A DNA stretch of 64,000 nucleotides from Clostridiales bacterium (GTDB taxonomy: Bacteria > Bacillota > Desulfotomaculia > Desulfotomaculales > VENG01), in NCBI GenBank assembly GCA_021736985.1, contig JAIPEW010000016.1, positions 1 to 64,000 of the forward strand, in the 5' to 3' direction. A program made the position numbers and the translations under genes. Every line of letters starts with the position of its first letter. The first letter of the stretch is position 1. The notes under the pieces were generated by a model. That model was not told the DNA's origin. It worked only from the letters and a program-made list of their open reading frames with translations, and did no database searches. Positions 27,441 to 36,762 of this stretch are shown here, piece by piece.

Positions 27441-28409
27441 ATGTTAAAAATAGGAAAATTAATTAGCGATGGTTTAAATACATTTGGTGGGGCAGTTGAA
27501 AAAAAAATCTTGTTAAAAAGCTCTTGTAAATTAAGTTATCCTCCTGTGTTTATTATTGGTCCTCCACGTTCGGGTACAACACTTTTATATCAATTATTAG
27601 TACATTCTTGTGATTTTGCTTATTTCTCTAATTTATCAACATTATTTTGGAAAATGCCTGTAATCGCATCTCATCTATCTAAAGGATTTTTAAAAAGATA
27701 TAACTCGGATTTTTCAAGTAACTATGGAAGAACCAAAGGATTATCGGCACCTCATGAAGCAGGTGAAATATGGAATCGCTGGTTTCCTAAAAAATATAAT
27801 TATGTTACAAGTGGTTATTTGACAAATATAAGTAAGAAGGAAATATATGCTACGGTTGCTGCGATTGAAAACTTATATAATGCTCCTTTTATAAATAAAA
27901 ATGTTAAAAATAGTGTACGAATTCTTGCACTTAAAGAAATATTTCCCATGGCAGTGTTTATTGAAATTCAAAGAAATCCAATTTCAAATGCTATATCAAT
28001 ATTGAAAGGGCGTAAAAATAATCTTAAAGACATTAATCAGTGGTGGTCTGTGATGCCAAAAGAAGTTGAAAGTTTAAAAGATAGAAACTATATTAACCAA
28101 ATAGCTGGTCAATTATACTACGTTAAAGAAAATATCAGAAAGGATAGTAATATTTGTGGGAAAGATAGTTTTTATAGATTAAGTTATGAGGAATTATGTT
28201 CTAATCCCAATAAAGAATTGAAAAATATTTTAGAATTTTTATGGAAAAGGGGTGTATTTGTTAAAAAAACAAAGAACTTTATACCTGAAAGATTTTCACA
28301 AAAAACAGTAAATATAAATTCATTAAATAAAGAAGAAGCAATGTTAGCGTTAAAAGTTGAGAACTTGTTTGAACAAAGCGAGATAATCAGTAATTATGCT
28401 GAATGTTAA
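27441..28409 (+). CDS. Sulfotransferase-family protein (first copy)
   Basis: 322 residues. The 5'-phosphosulfate-binding loop is visible as GPPRSGTTLLYQLL (about 38-51), and the 3'-phosphate-binding Arg/Ser as QRNPISNAIS (about 175-184). It is predicted to transfer sulfate from PAPS to a hydroxyl on the glycan. A second sulfotransferase and an APS kinase follow in the same cluster, supporting a real sulfation step. It lacks a signal peptide, so it acts in the cytoplasm. Confidence 0.83.
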   Translation: MLKIGKLISDGLNTFGGAVEKKILLKSSCKLSYPPVFIIGPPRSGTTLLYQLLVHSCDFAYFSNLSTLFWKMPVIASHLSKGFLKRYNSDFSSNYGRTKGLSAPHEAGEIWNRWFPKKYNYVTSGYLTNISKKEIYATVAAIENLYNAPFINKNVKNSVRILALKEIFPMAVFIEIQRNPISNAISILKGRKNNLKDINQWWSVMPKEVESLKDRNYINQIAGQLYYVKENIRKDSNICGKDSFYRLSYEELCSNPNKELKNILEFLWKRGVFVKKTKNFIPERFSQKTVNINSLNKEEAMLALKVENLFEQSEIISNYAEC

Positions 28410-28484
28410 ATTTTATATTTATTTTTATTTGATTTACTTTTTATAGATATATTTATTAGTTGTTAAGTTGGAGCTGAAAAAATT

Positions 28485-29417
28485 ATGGATAAAACAATAA
28501 ATGAGGTTAATTCAATTTTTCAACAACCATGGTGGCTTGATGTGGTAGCTCCTGGGCAATGGGATGAAGTATTGGTTAAACAAGGGGATGAAGTAGTAGC
28601 ACGGATGCCTTATATAATCAAAAATAAGTTTGGCTTAAATATAGTTACTATGCCTCCCCTTACTCAAACCCTAGGACCTTGGTTGCGTCCGTCTAATGCA
28701 AAGTATGCTAAAAAACTTTCAGAACAGAAGAACTTAATGAACGAGTTAATTGATAAATTGCCGAAATTAGATTGTTTTTGTCAGAATTTCTCGCCACAGA
28801 TTACCAATTGGTTGCCTTTTTATTGGGCGGGTTTTCATCAAACAATGAGATACACTTATAGAATAAATGATTTAAGTGATCATGAAAAAGTATGGAAAGG
28901 CTTTATGCAAAATATTCGCACTGATATACGAAAAGCTAAAAAGATAGTTAAAGTTAGGAGTGATCTGGAGCTTGATAAATTTTTTAAAATCAATGCGCTT
29001 ACATTTGAAAGACAGGGTATGAAGTTGCCTTATACATATGAATTTGTCAAGTGTCTTGATACTGCTTGCATGACTCACAACTCACGAAAGATATTTTTTG
29101 CTGAAGACGCACGAGGGCGTATACATGCTACGATATACATTGTGTGGGATTCTAATACTGTTTATTATTTAATGGGTGGAGGAGATCCAGAATTAAGAAA
29201 CAGTGGAGCTACAAGTTTTCTTGTGTGGGAAGTTATAAAATTTGCATCAACAGTTTCTAGAGCATTTGATTTTGAAGGTTCAATGATAGAACCAGTTGAA
29301 CGTTTTTTTAGATCTTTTGGAGCAATACAGACGCCCTATTATCAAATCACGAAAATGAGTCGCAAAATGAGAATAGCTTATCACGGTAAGCAATTTATTA
29401 AGGATATAGTGAATTGA
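28485..29417 (+). CDS. FemAB/GNAT-like acyltransferase
   Basis: 310 residues of the FemX/GNAT_6 type. It has the N-terminal FQQPWWLDVVAPGQWDEV segment, the central RTDIRKAKK helix and a C-terminal DFEGSM..ERFFRSFGA motif. Members transfer aminoacyl or acyl groups to peptidoglycan or to polysaccharide sugars. In this cluster an N- or O-acylation of the repeat unit is the likely role. There is no membrane segment. Confidence 0.75.
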   Translation: MDKTINEVNSIFQQPWWLDVVAPGQWDEVLVKQGDEVVARMPYIIKNKFGLNIVTMPPLTQTLGPWLRPSNAKYAKKLSEQKNLMNELIDKLPKLDCFCQNFSPQITNWLPFYWAGFHQTMRYTYRINDLSDHEKVWKGFMQNIRTDIRKAKKIVKVRSDLELDKFFKINALTFERQGMKLPYTYEFVKCLDTACMTHNSRKIFFAEDARGRIHATIYIVWDSNTVYYLMGGGDPELRNSGATSFLVWEVIKFASTVSRAFDFEGSMIEPVERFFRSFGAIQTPYYQITKMSRKMRIAYHGKQFIKDIVN

Positions 29418-29465
29418 TAAGTAAAGAACATTTCCAATATTATTTCAAAAAATAAACAGATAAAA

Positions 29466-30923
29466 GTGAATTACATCAAATGTAAACTTGATTTTAGGGT
29501 AGGTGTTATTTTGCTGATTGTATGTATTCCTAATACATATGTTCCTGAACGAAATTATATAATACAAACATTAATTTATGATTTTTTGGGTATTGATATT
29601 CAAATAATTATTGAGGAACGTAAAGATATCTTAATAAAAGATAAAGGCATAAGCGATAAAACTCTACGTGTTGCGGATATACTTTTCCAAACTCCAAAAA
29701 GCCAATGGTTTACCCAGGATTCATTGCCTGAACAACCATTAAATATATGGGACACTGCAAACACTTTACCAGATGATTTAGTGGTTAATTCAAAATTACC
29801 AATTATTTATGGTAATGAGATAAACGTAAGCGGTTCAATGAAAGACTATATAATAGATAATCAAAATGAAATATGTCTTGGTATCGATATCTTTGGCTCT
29901 GCCTTCTTCATGCTAACTCGGTATGAAGAATATGTTAAGCCAGATAAGGATCAGCACGGTCGTTTTCCGGCAACAGCCTCTTTAGCATATCAGGAAGGCT
30001 TTCTGGACAGGCCCATAATAAACAAATACATTGAAATCCTCTGGTGGTGTATGAAGAAGCTTTGGCCAGGTCTAGAAAGAAAAAAAAGAAGCTTTAAAAC
30101 TATAGTCAGCCATGATGTTGATGTACCTTTTGCATATATATTTAAAGGTGTTTCACAGCTTATTCTTAGCTGCGGTGGAGATGTTCTTAAACGAAAGTCT
30201 CTTGCTATGGCTTTGAGCAGAATAAATTTATGGCAAAAAGTAAAAAGAGGTAATTACAAACAGGATCCGAACTATACTTTCGACTATATCATGGATATTA
30301 GCGAACGTAGTAATATAAAGAGCGCCTTTTATTTTAAAACTGCTTGTACAAATACTTCTTATGATGACAAATATTCTATAGACAACTTATATATAAAACA
30401 ATTAATAAGGGATATTTATAACAGGGGGCACGAAATTGGTCTCCATCCAAGCTATGAAACTTATCAAGATCTAGAGCAGACGAAAGCGGAATTTTATAAG
30501 TTATTAAAGGTCTGTAAAGAGGAGGGAATACAGCAGGAGCAATGGGGTGGGCGGCAGCACTTTTTGCGCTGGAAAGCGCCTACTACTTGGCGTAATTGGA
30601 GAGACGCAGGATTAAATTACGATAGTACTTTATCCTATGCTGATCATGCTGGTTTCCGCTGTGGAGTCTGTTACGAATTCTCAGTTTATGACTTAGAACA
30701 GCGAAAAACCTTACCTCTTATTGAACGTCCTCTCATTGTTATGGAAGGCAGTGTTTTGGGAGAGAAATATATGGGGTTAAAAGGGCAAAAAGCATTGGAA
30801 TATATGCACAAACTAAAAAAACGCTGTCAGAAGTTTAATGGAGATTTTACCCTACTATGGCATAATAGTTCTTTTACTCAAACGGATAATTGGTTAATGT
30901 ACAAGAGCTTAGTACAAGAGTAA
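29466..30923 (+). CDS. Polysaccharide deacetylase with long N-terminal domain
   Basis: Up to 485 residues. After an N-terminal domain of ~200 residues (of the kind found on exopolysaccharide deacetylases; IPNTYVPERNYIIQTLIYDFLG) comes a NodB domain with SHDVDVP (about 216-222), HEIGLHPSYE (two His) and a late LLWHNSSF. The residues for a metal site are present. TTG 29511 may be the true start, since family similarity begins there. It probably N- or O-deacetylates the cluster's product or a precursor. Confidence 0.78.
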   Translation: MNYIKCKLDFRVGVILLIVCIPNTYVPERNYIIQTLIYDFLGIDIQIIIEERKDILIKDKGISDKTLRVADILFQTPKSQWFTQDSLPEQPLNIWDTANTLPDDLVVNSKLPIIYGNEINVSGSMKDYIIDNQNEICLGIDIFGSAFFMLTRYEEYVKPDKDQHGRFPATASLAYQEGFLDRPIINKYIEILWWCMKKLWPGLERKKRSFKTIVSHDVDVPFAYIFKGVSQLILSCGGDVLKRKSLAMALSRINLWQKVKRGNYKQDPNYTFDYIMDISERSNIKSAFYFKTACTNTSYDDKYSIDNLYIKQLIRDIYNRGHEIGLHPSYETYQDLEQTKAEFYKLLKVCKEEGIQQEQWGGRQHFLRWKAPTTWRNWRDAGLNYDSTLSYADHAGFRCGVCYEFSVYDLEQRKTLPLIERPLIVMEGSVLGEKYMGLKGQKALEYMHKLKKRCQKFNGDFTLLWHNSSFTQTDNWLMYKSLVQE

Positions 30924-31109
30924 TTAATTCATTGTAAGAATTTAAAAATAATTTTTCTAACATTTACCTGTTATGTACAAAGAATTGGTAAAAGTGTTAA
31001 TACAATTTTGTATTGTTAAATTTAATTATAATATTATTTAGTTATTAAGTATTTATATGGAAATTTAAGATTGACTTGATAAAAAATTATAATATGTTAG
31101 GAGTCTATT

Positions 31110-32102
31110 ATGGATTTAGTAATTTTATTAAAAAAATTTATAAATATTTTTCATTTTCACGAAAAGAGTAGGAAAAGAGATATTTATATTTTTTCAACTC
31201 CAAGAAGCGGTTCTACATGGTTAATGGAGCTTATTCAAACTCAGCCTAAAATTAAGGTGGTTGCTGAGCCATTGATTAATAAAGAATTAATAAATAATTA
31301 CCATCAATTAAGCAAACCTCAATGGAGATACATTCAAGTAAATCAAGAAGATGCTGAAAAAATGTATGATTATTTTACTAATTTATCCAAAGGAAAAATC
31401 CCTGCAATTACTTATTTTAATGTATTTTCAAGATATCACAGTTTTCTTACTGATAGGACGCTCTTTAAAATTTTAAGAGCGAATGATTTGATAGGTTGGT
31501 TAAATGATAATTTTGAAATGGATGGTATTTATTTAATTAGACATCCAATACCATCTTGTTTATCTAGAGCCAAAAATAATTGGGATTATTATATAGACTT
31601 GTATGTACAAAATAAAGCATTTTGCGATATTAATCTTAATGATGATTTAATAGATGTTATTGAAAATATTAAAAAAAATGGAACCATACTACAAAAGTTT
31701 ATTGTTAGTTGGTGTCTTGAAAATTTGTCTATAGTTAAGAAAATTAAAAATAAAGAGTTAAGTGATAATTTTATTTTGTTAACTTATGAAGAGTTAGTAA
31801 TGAATCCATATAAAGTCATTGATATGTTGAGTGAGAAGTTGAATTTAGAAAAAAAGAAAAGAATGTATAAAAAAATTCAGACACCTTCGTCAACGACACA
31901 TTTTAGTAGTACAAAGACAAAAAAAGTTATGAAACATAAATATGATCGTGATTATTTAATAAGAAAATGGAAAGATGAAATAAATAATGAAGAGGAAAAA
32001 GAAATATTTAAAATTTTAAAGAAGTTTAATATAGACATATATAAGTATAATCAACTTATGCCTAGTGCTAAGTATTTGAATTTTAACGATAGTAAGATAT
32101 AA
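31110..32102 (+). CDS. Sulfotransferase-family protein (second copy)
   Basis: 330 residues. The PAPS loop STPRSGSTWLMELI (about 29-42) and the 3'-phosphate site IRHPIPSCLSRA (about 146-157) are present. It is divergent from the first sulfotransferase, so it probably sulfates a different position. Codon use is very AT-rich. It lies just before the decayed ugd/cysC region. Confidence 0.82.
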   Translation: MDLVILLKKFINIFHFHEKSRKRDIYIFSTPRSGSTWLMELIQTQPKIKVVAEPLINKELINNYHQLSKPQWRYIQVNQEDAEKMYDYFTNLSKGKIPAITYFNVFSRYHSFLTDRTLFKILRANDLIGWLNDNFEMDGIYLIRHPIPSCLSRAKNNWDYYIDLYVQNKAFCDINLNDDLIDVIENIKKNGTILQKFIVSWCLENLSIVKKIKNKELSDNFILLTYEELVMNPYKVIDMLSEKLNLEKKKRMYKKIQTPSSTTHFSSTKTKKVMKHKYDRDYLIRKWKDEINNEEEKEIFKILKKFNIDIYKYNQLMPSAKYLNFNDSKI

Positions 32103-32141
32103 AGATTTTGGTACAAAAATTAAACTTTAGATAGAAGAACC

Positions 32142-32399
32142 TTGTATTCCATAGTTAGGGAATTTAGACAAGAGAGTGATTTGTATATGGAAGCAAGTAA
32201 TATATACGAGGCTATAGAAGGGGCTCAAGCAGTAATATTAACTACTGAATGGGATGAGTTTATTAATTTAGATTGGATAGAAGCTAAGCAATACATAACA
32301 CCACCTTATATTGTAATAGATGGGAGAAATGTTTTGCAACCGCGTTTAATGAAAGAGATAGGTTATGATTATATAGGAATTGGCAGGAATAATTATTAG
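32142..32399 (+). pseudogene. 3' remnant of a UDP-glucose 6-dehydrogenase gene
   Basis: The 85-codon frame matches only the C-terminal UDP-binding domain of UDP-glucose dehydrogenases: IYEAIEGAQAVILTTEWDEF, PPYIVIDGRNVLQP and EIGYDYIGIGR. The Rossmann and catalytic-cysteine domains are absent, and the frame is closed just upstream (stop at 32121). No ribosome site. It is a relic of a gene once placed directly before cysC. Confidence 0.8.
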
Positions 32400-32455
32400 T
32401 TTTGTGAGGTATGTAAATATTATTTTAGTAAGTGTAATTAATGAGGTGTTAGTTA

Positions 32456-33064
32456 ATGGAGATAGAAGCTTCTAATATAATCTGGCATTCATCAACAGTA
32501 AATAAAGAGCAAAGGCAAAAATTAAACCAGCATTATAGCTGCATGCTCTGGATAACAGGACTATCAGCATCAGGCAAATCTACTTTAGCAAATGCATTAG
32601 AATATAGATTGCATGAAATGGAAGTCCGTACATATCTCCTTGATGGCGATAATATAAGAAAAGGTTTGAATAGCGATTTAGGTTTTGGAGCAGAAGACCG
32701 CCGGGAAAATATCCGCCGCATAGCAGAAGTGGCCAGGCTATTCGTAGATGCCGGAGTTATGTGCATTACAGCATTCATTTCACCATACCAACAGGACAGA
32801 GATTTTGCAAGAAATCTGGTAAGTTTAGGCGAATTTGTCGAAATTTTTGCAAAATGCCCCTTAAGCGAATGTGAAAAACGAGACCCTAAAGGATTATACA
32901 AAAAAGCACGTTCCGGTAAGATACCAGATTTCACCGGCATAACCGCACCCTACGAAGAACCTAAAAACCCAGAAATCATGGTTGAAACGAATAAACTATC
33001 AATAGACAAGTCTGTTGATAGAGTAATAAGTTATTTATATAACAAGGGCATTTTATTCTTTTAG
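32456..33064 (+). CDS. cysC: Adenylylsulfate (APS) kinase
   Basis: Phosphorylates APS to PAPS with ATP. 202 residues with an intact P-loop GLSASGKST (about 35-43), LLDGDNIRKGLNSDLGF (APS site) and the C-terminal ARSGKIPDFTGI..PYEEP segment. It supplies the sulfate donor for the two sulfotransferases upstream. ATP sulfurylase would have to be encoded elsewhere. It is the only intact copy of three cysC-like sequences in the next 4 kb. Confidence 0.92.
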   Translation: MEIEASNIIWHSSTVNKEQRQKLNQHYSCMLWITGLSASGKSTLANALEYRLHEMEVRTYLLDGDNIRKGLNSDLGFGAEDRRENIRRIAEVARLFVDAGVMCITAFISPYQQDRDFARNLVSLGEFVEIFAKCPLSECEKRDPKGLYKKARSGKIPDFTGITAPYEEPKNPEIMVETNKLSIDKSVDRVISYLYNKGILFF

Positions 33065-33428
33065 GTGGGATAGAAAATGTTATTAAAACTCATACTCAGA
33101 TCCCCCGGTTTAACCATCCTCTATTGGAGACTACTCCGTTTTCGTGGGAAAGTGAATTGAGCTGAGTGAAATTTTGGGGAAAAGCTTAATAAATTCGTTC
33201 GAAGTTTTAAAGATAGATTAAATCTAGTAATGTACAGTTAATGATTTCAATTAAGAAAGATTAACCGAAGTGATTAAATAATTTTTACATGTTTTCTATT
33301 TATTTTCCTGGGATTAAATAAGAAAAATTACTTCAATTAATTTTTAATTGCTATAAAGTATATCCTCTTTTTTCTTTTGCAGAAAATTATTGGGGTATGA
33401 ATGTTATATAAAGGTTGTAGTTTAGAAA
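33065..33428. other. Intergenic stretch with a 27-codon ORF
   Basis: After cysC, a ribosome-site-like AGGTGGGA precedes ATG 33077 and a 27-codon frame (to 33160) that starts MLLKLILRSPGLTILYW. It may be the head of a deleted gene. The rest is AT-rich and unremarkable until the decayed ugd copy. Confidence 0.4.
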
Positions 33429-33532
33429 TGTTGATGGACGAATTAAAATTTAGATAAATAAACACTAAGTAATACACGAAACCACTCTATATTGTAATAG
33501 ATGGGAGAAGTGCTTTGCAACTGCATTTAATG
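33429..33532 (+). pseudogene. Second, decayed copy of the ugd 3' remnant
   Basis: Aligns base for base with about 32250-32354, including a near-identical ATTGTAATAGATGGGAGAA segment, but is full of stops. About 150 bases present between ugd and cysC in copy one are deleted here. Confidence 0.75.
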
Positions 33533-33540
33533 ATTTTTAC

Positions 33541-34102
33541 AGTAAATAAAAAGACAAGTATTAAACCAGTACTATAGTCGTATGCTCTGGATAACAGGAC
33601 TATCAGCATCAGGCAAATCTACTTTAGCAAATGCATTAGAATATAGATTGCATGAAATGGGAGTCCGTACATATCTGCTTGATAGCGATAATATAAGAAA
33701 GGGATTAAATAGTGATCTGGGTTTTGGTGCAGAAGACCGCCGGGAAAATATTCGCCGCACAGCAGAAGTAGCCAGGCTGTTTGTAGATGCTGGAGTTATG
33801 TGCATTACAGCATTCATTTCACCATACCAACAGGACAGAGATTTTGCGAGAAACTTGGTAGGTTTAGGCGAATTTGTCGAAATTTTTGCAAAATGCCCCT
33901 TAGGTGAATGTGAAAAACAAGACCCTAAAGGATTATACAAAAAAGCACGTTCCGGGAAAATACCAGATTTCACCGGCATAACCGCACCCTACGAAGAACC
34001 CGAAAACCCAGAAATCACTATGGAGACGAATAAAACGTCAATAGACTAGTCCGTTGATAAAGTAATAAGTTATTTATTTAACAAGGACATTTTATTCTTT
34101 TA
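33541..34102 (+). pseudogene. Second cysC copy, broken
   Basis: Nearly identical to the intact cysC over most of its length. A 5-base deletion near the 5' end shifts the N-terminal frame to a stop. LLDGDN has become LLDSDN in the APS-binding motif. AAG to TAG (near 34047) truncates the last ~15 residues relative to copy one. A 155-codon frame (33582-34049) survives in the middle, but a functional kinase is unlikely. Homology to copy one ends at 34102, where a palindrome begins. Confidence 0.85.
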
Positions 34103-34140
34103 AGAGCAAAAGTTGGTGACAGGCACCAACTTTTGCTCTT
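34103..34140. repeat. 23-bp palindrome family, copy 1 (extended)
   Basis: Core AAGTTGGTG-ACAGG-CACCAACTT (34110-34132), extended here to AGAGCAAAAG...CTTTTGCTCT. It lies exactly where cysC homology stops. The only copy of the family before 40.9 kb. Confidence 0.85.
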
Positions 34141-34161
34141 AATCAGGAAGTAAAGTATCTT

Positions 34162-34170
34162 GGGGGGGGG
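34162..34170 (+). repeat. G9 tract in the ribosome-binding region
   Basis: Nine consecutive G directly upstream of AGAGATA-ATG. The run serves as, or overlaps, the Shine-Dalgarno site of the nuclease-like gene, so slippage could change its translation. Confidence 0.7.
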
Positions 34171-34177
34171 AGAGATA

Positions 34178-35239
34178 ATGGATATTACAGGAAAGACAAT
34201 TTGGCAGGTCGCTGCGGGCGATGCAGATCGAAACCATGCAGATTTATGTTTATATTGGAATGTTATTTTGAATGGTCCAGGTGCTGATGGTCCTTGGCCC
34301 GATTGCGTAGAGACCTTACGTTCTCATTGGGGCTTATCAACCCGTAAAATTACAGATTTAAAAAGATTTTGCGAGGAAATAAAAGACGGCGATTTAGTTG
34401 TGTTGCGCCTAGGTACAACAGATGTGTTGGGAGTAGGGATAATTGTTGGCGATTATCAGTGGCATGAAGAGTTTGGTGACATTGATGGATGGGATTTACA
34501 ACACATTAGAAGGGTAAAGTGGTTATGGCAGTATGACGGGATACCCAAGAAATTTCCCGCTTATACATTAAAGTTTGGTGATACAGTACAGACAATGGAT
34601 TGTAAGGAAGTATGTGAATGGATTGCAGATTTAGAAGTTTATGATGATGTTCAAGAATCTAGCTTAAAAGATTTACCTCAACTATCAAGGCATAGTAGTT
34701 GGAATGAGATTTCAGAATATCTTTTTGACTATGGGGTTGCCAGTAGTGCAATTAAGAATCTGACTGAACAAATAGATGAACTTATATTTATTTCAAAATG
34801 GTATCACCGTACTGGCAATCCATCAGAAACTGAAACAACTGCTTACCTTGTAATACCCCTATTACGATCCCTTGGATGGACACCTCAAAAAATGGCCATG
34901 GAATGGTGCAGTGTTGATGTGGCCTTGTTTAATACTTTACCAAGGCATGATGAAAACCTATCAGTCGTAGTTGAAGTTAAGCAACAAGGTCGGTCATGTT
35001 TTAACGCACAGTCACAGGCTCAATCTTATGCTCAACAATCAGGACGTGAATCGTGCGGACGGCTTATTGTTACCGATGGATTACGATATGGCATCTATCT
35101 TAGAAACAAAGATAATGGATTTGAAAAAAAACCAGATGCATACCTGAATTTATTAAATATGCGTAATGAATATCCAGTTTTAGGGTGCAAAGGTGCGAAA
35201 GATGCATTTTTATTCATGTCTGCTGATTGGACTCAATAA
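34178..35239 (+). CDS. PUA/EVE-like protein with nuclease-like C-terminal domain
   Basis: About 353 residues from ATG 34178. The N-terminal domain (about 1-130) has the GDLVVLRLGTTDVLGVGIIVGDYQW beta pattern typical of PUA/EVE-like modules that bind modified bases. The C-terminal domain (about 200-353) has ETETTAYLVIPLLRSLGW, VDVALF and VVVEVKQQG, matching the E...D...ExK order of HsdR-N-like PD-(D/E)XK nucleases. Together these suggest a restriction-like defence protein. It stands between decayed cysC copies. Domain calls are by eye; no exact family is assigned. Confidence 0.65.
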   Translation: MDITGKTIWQVAAGDADRNHADLCLYWNVILNGPGADGPWPDCVETLRSHWGLSTRKITDLKRFCEEIKDGDLVVLRLGTTDVLGVGIIVGDYQWHEEFGDIDGWDLQHIRRVKWLWQYDGIPKKFPAYTLKFGDTVQTMDCKEVCEWIADLEVYDDVQESSLKDLPQLSRHSSWNEISEYLFDYGVASSAIKNLTEQIDELIFISKWYHRTGNPSETETTAYLVIPLLRSLGWTPQKMAMEWCSVDVALFNTLPRHDENLSVVVEVKQQGRSCFNAQSQAQSYAQQSGRESCGRLIVTDGLRYGIYLRNKDNGFEKKPDAYLNLLNMRNEYPVLGCKGAKDAFLFMSADWTQ

Positions 35240-35298
35240 TACTATTTAATTTAAAGAAAACTTAAAAATACAAACTAGATAGGGGGATAAACCTTGGG

Positions 35299-36309
35299 AT
35301 GATAAAGCAACAAATACTCAATGATATTACTGATGTAGATTTGATGGATTATAAAATTTCTAATCCAGGTAGGGTTAGATATTTTCTTGAATTAGACCCG
35401 TTAAATCAAAATATTAGAAGAAGAGAAGCTTTAAAAATTACAAAGGATATTTTAAGTCAACATGGTAAGATAGACATTAATGAATATTTATATGAGCTAT
35501 CGAGAACGGAAACAGGGATTAAAGCTTTGCAAGAAAAACTTAGGGATCATGCAGTACATTCTTTAAATACTTTCTTGCTTGGTATCGTTTTTAATAATAA
35601 ATTTAATTTTAATGTAGGTAAGTTTAGATGGAAACTAGCTAGTTTGTTACACGATATTGGATATCCAATACAAATAGGCTTCAATTTGCAAAAAGAGGTA
35701 GAAAATAATATAAATAATCTTTGTGAGAAGCTTGGTGGATACTCACCCAAAACTAACTTTGGAGTATGTTTAAATAAATTAGATTTGCTATCAAATAATA
35801 GAAATTCACTAGATATAATTCAAGGCAGATTAAATGATTGGGATATAGGTATTGATGCAAGAATGCTTTTTGAAGATTTTAAAGCTGGCAAATTGGACCA
35901 TGGCATAATAAGTGCACTTATGGTTATGAAAGTAGTGGATTCTTATTATGAAAAAAATTCAAATAGAGAAGAAACAAGGCTAAACTGGGATCTAGGAAAT
36001 TATTATAAAGATGTTGTTGATGCTTGTACTGCAATTTTCTTACATAACTTAAAAGATAAAGAACTTGGCAGATGTAAAATCTGTTTTGATAAAGCACCTT
36101 TAGCCTTTTTATTAAAATTATCTGATGTTTTTCAAGATTGGGAAAGACCTAGTTTTGAAAAGCCAAAGGGTATTCCATCTACAGAGTATTGGTATGAAAT
36201 AAGTGATAGTCAAATAATTTATTATGTAAAAAATAAAGAAAGATGTAAAGAAATACAGAAAGAAACAGAAGTATTGGAAGGTTTTTCAGTTAAAGTTGAG
36301 GATTGGTAA
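35299..36309 (+). CDS. HD-domain protein, putative phosphohydrolase
   Basis: 336 residues. Metal-ligand order of an HD domain is visible: RDHAVHSL, ASLLHDIGYP (the HD pair, about 113-123), LDHGIISAL, AIFLHN and a late LLKLSDVFQDW aspartate. Such domains hydrolyse nucleotides, cyclic nucleotides or phosphoesters. It sits about 60 bases after the nuclease-like gene and is bracketed with it by cysC remnants, so the two may form one cassette. Substrate unknown. Confidence 0.7.
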   Translation: MIKQQILNDITDVDLMDYKISNPGRVRYFLELDPLNQNIRRREALKITKDILSQHGKIDINEYLYELSRTETGIKALQEKLRDHAVHSLNTFLLGIVFNNKFNFNVGKFRWKLASLLHDIGYPIQIGFNLQKEVENNINNLCEKLGGYSPKTNFGVCLNKLDLLSNNRNSLDIIQGRLNDWDIGIDARMLFEDFKAGKLDHGIISALMVMKVVDSYYEKNSNREETRLNWDLGNYYKDVVDACTAIFLHNLKDKELGRCKICFDKAPLAFLLKLSDVFQDWERPSFEKPKGIPSTEYWYEISDSQIIYYVKNKERCKEIQKETEVLEGFSVKVEDW

Positions 36310-36417
36310 TAAAAGGACCTACCAGTGGAATGGTTTCTCTGGTTATAGATTAGCAATAGTGCTATGTGATGTGTAAAAGGAGAACCGTCCACCCTGGTTG
36401 ATTCTAGGGTTGTTTGA

Positions 36418-36513
36418 GGTTTTGGTGAAGAAACCGCCGAGAAAATATTCACTGTATAGCTGAAGTGGCTAAGCTATTTGTAGATGCTGGAATCATGTGT
36501 ATTACTGCATTTT
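36418..36513 (+). pseudogene. Third cysC fragment
   Basis: About 95 bases matching the GFGAEDRRENIRRIAEVARL to VDAGVMCITAF part of cysC (compare 32682-32780) with several substitutions. Both ends of the gene are missing. Confidence 0.75.
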
Positions 36514-36701
36514 ATTGCACTTTAAATTTGCCACCTTTCTATTTGTTTCATATACCTCTCCCCATATGATTGATTATTTCCAGCTCAATCATACCGAAAA
36601 AGGTACTTTATGGTAAATAGTGTTCATTGTTATTTGCTGAAAAATGTTAAGTTTATTTTACTGGTTACACCCCCAACCCGCCAATAAGTTGGTGATAATT
36701 A

Positions 36702-36762
36702 GTGACAAGGGGACGGGGGTAGTGTCACTTTCCATGTGACACTACCCCCGTCCCCTTGTCAC
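36702..36762. repeat. 60-bp palindrome family (REP-like), copy A
   Basis: GTGACAAGGGGACGGGGG-TAGTGTCAC and its reverse complement around a TTTCCAT loop. TAGTGTCAC subtype, shared with copy B. Confidence 0.9.

Noticed and set aside
33582-34049. Second functional APS kinase
   Set aside because: Frameshifted N-terminus, DGDN to DSDN change and a premature stop, compared with the intact copy 1.1 kb upstream.
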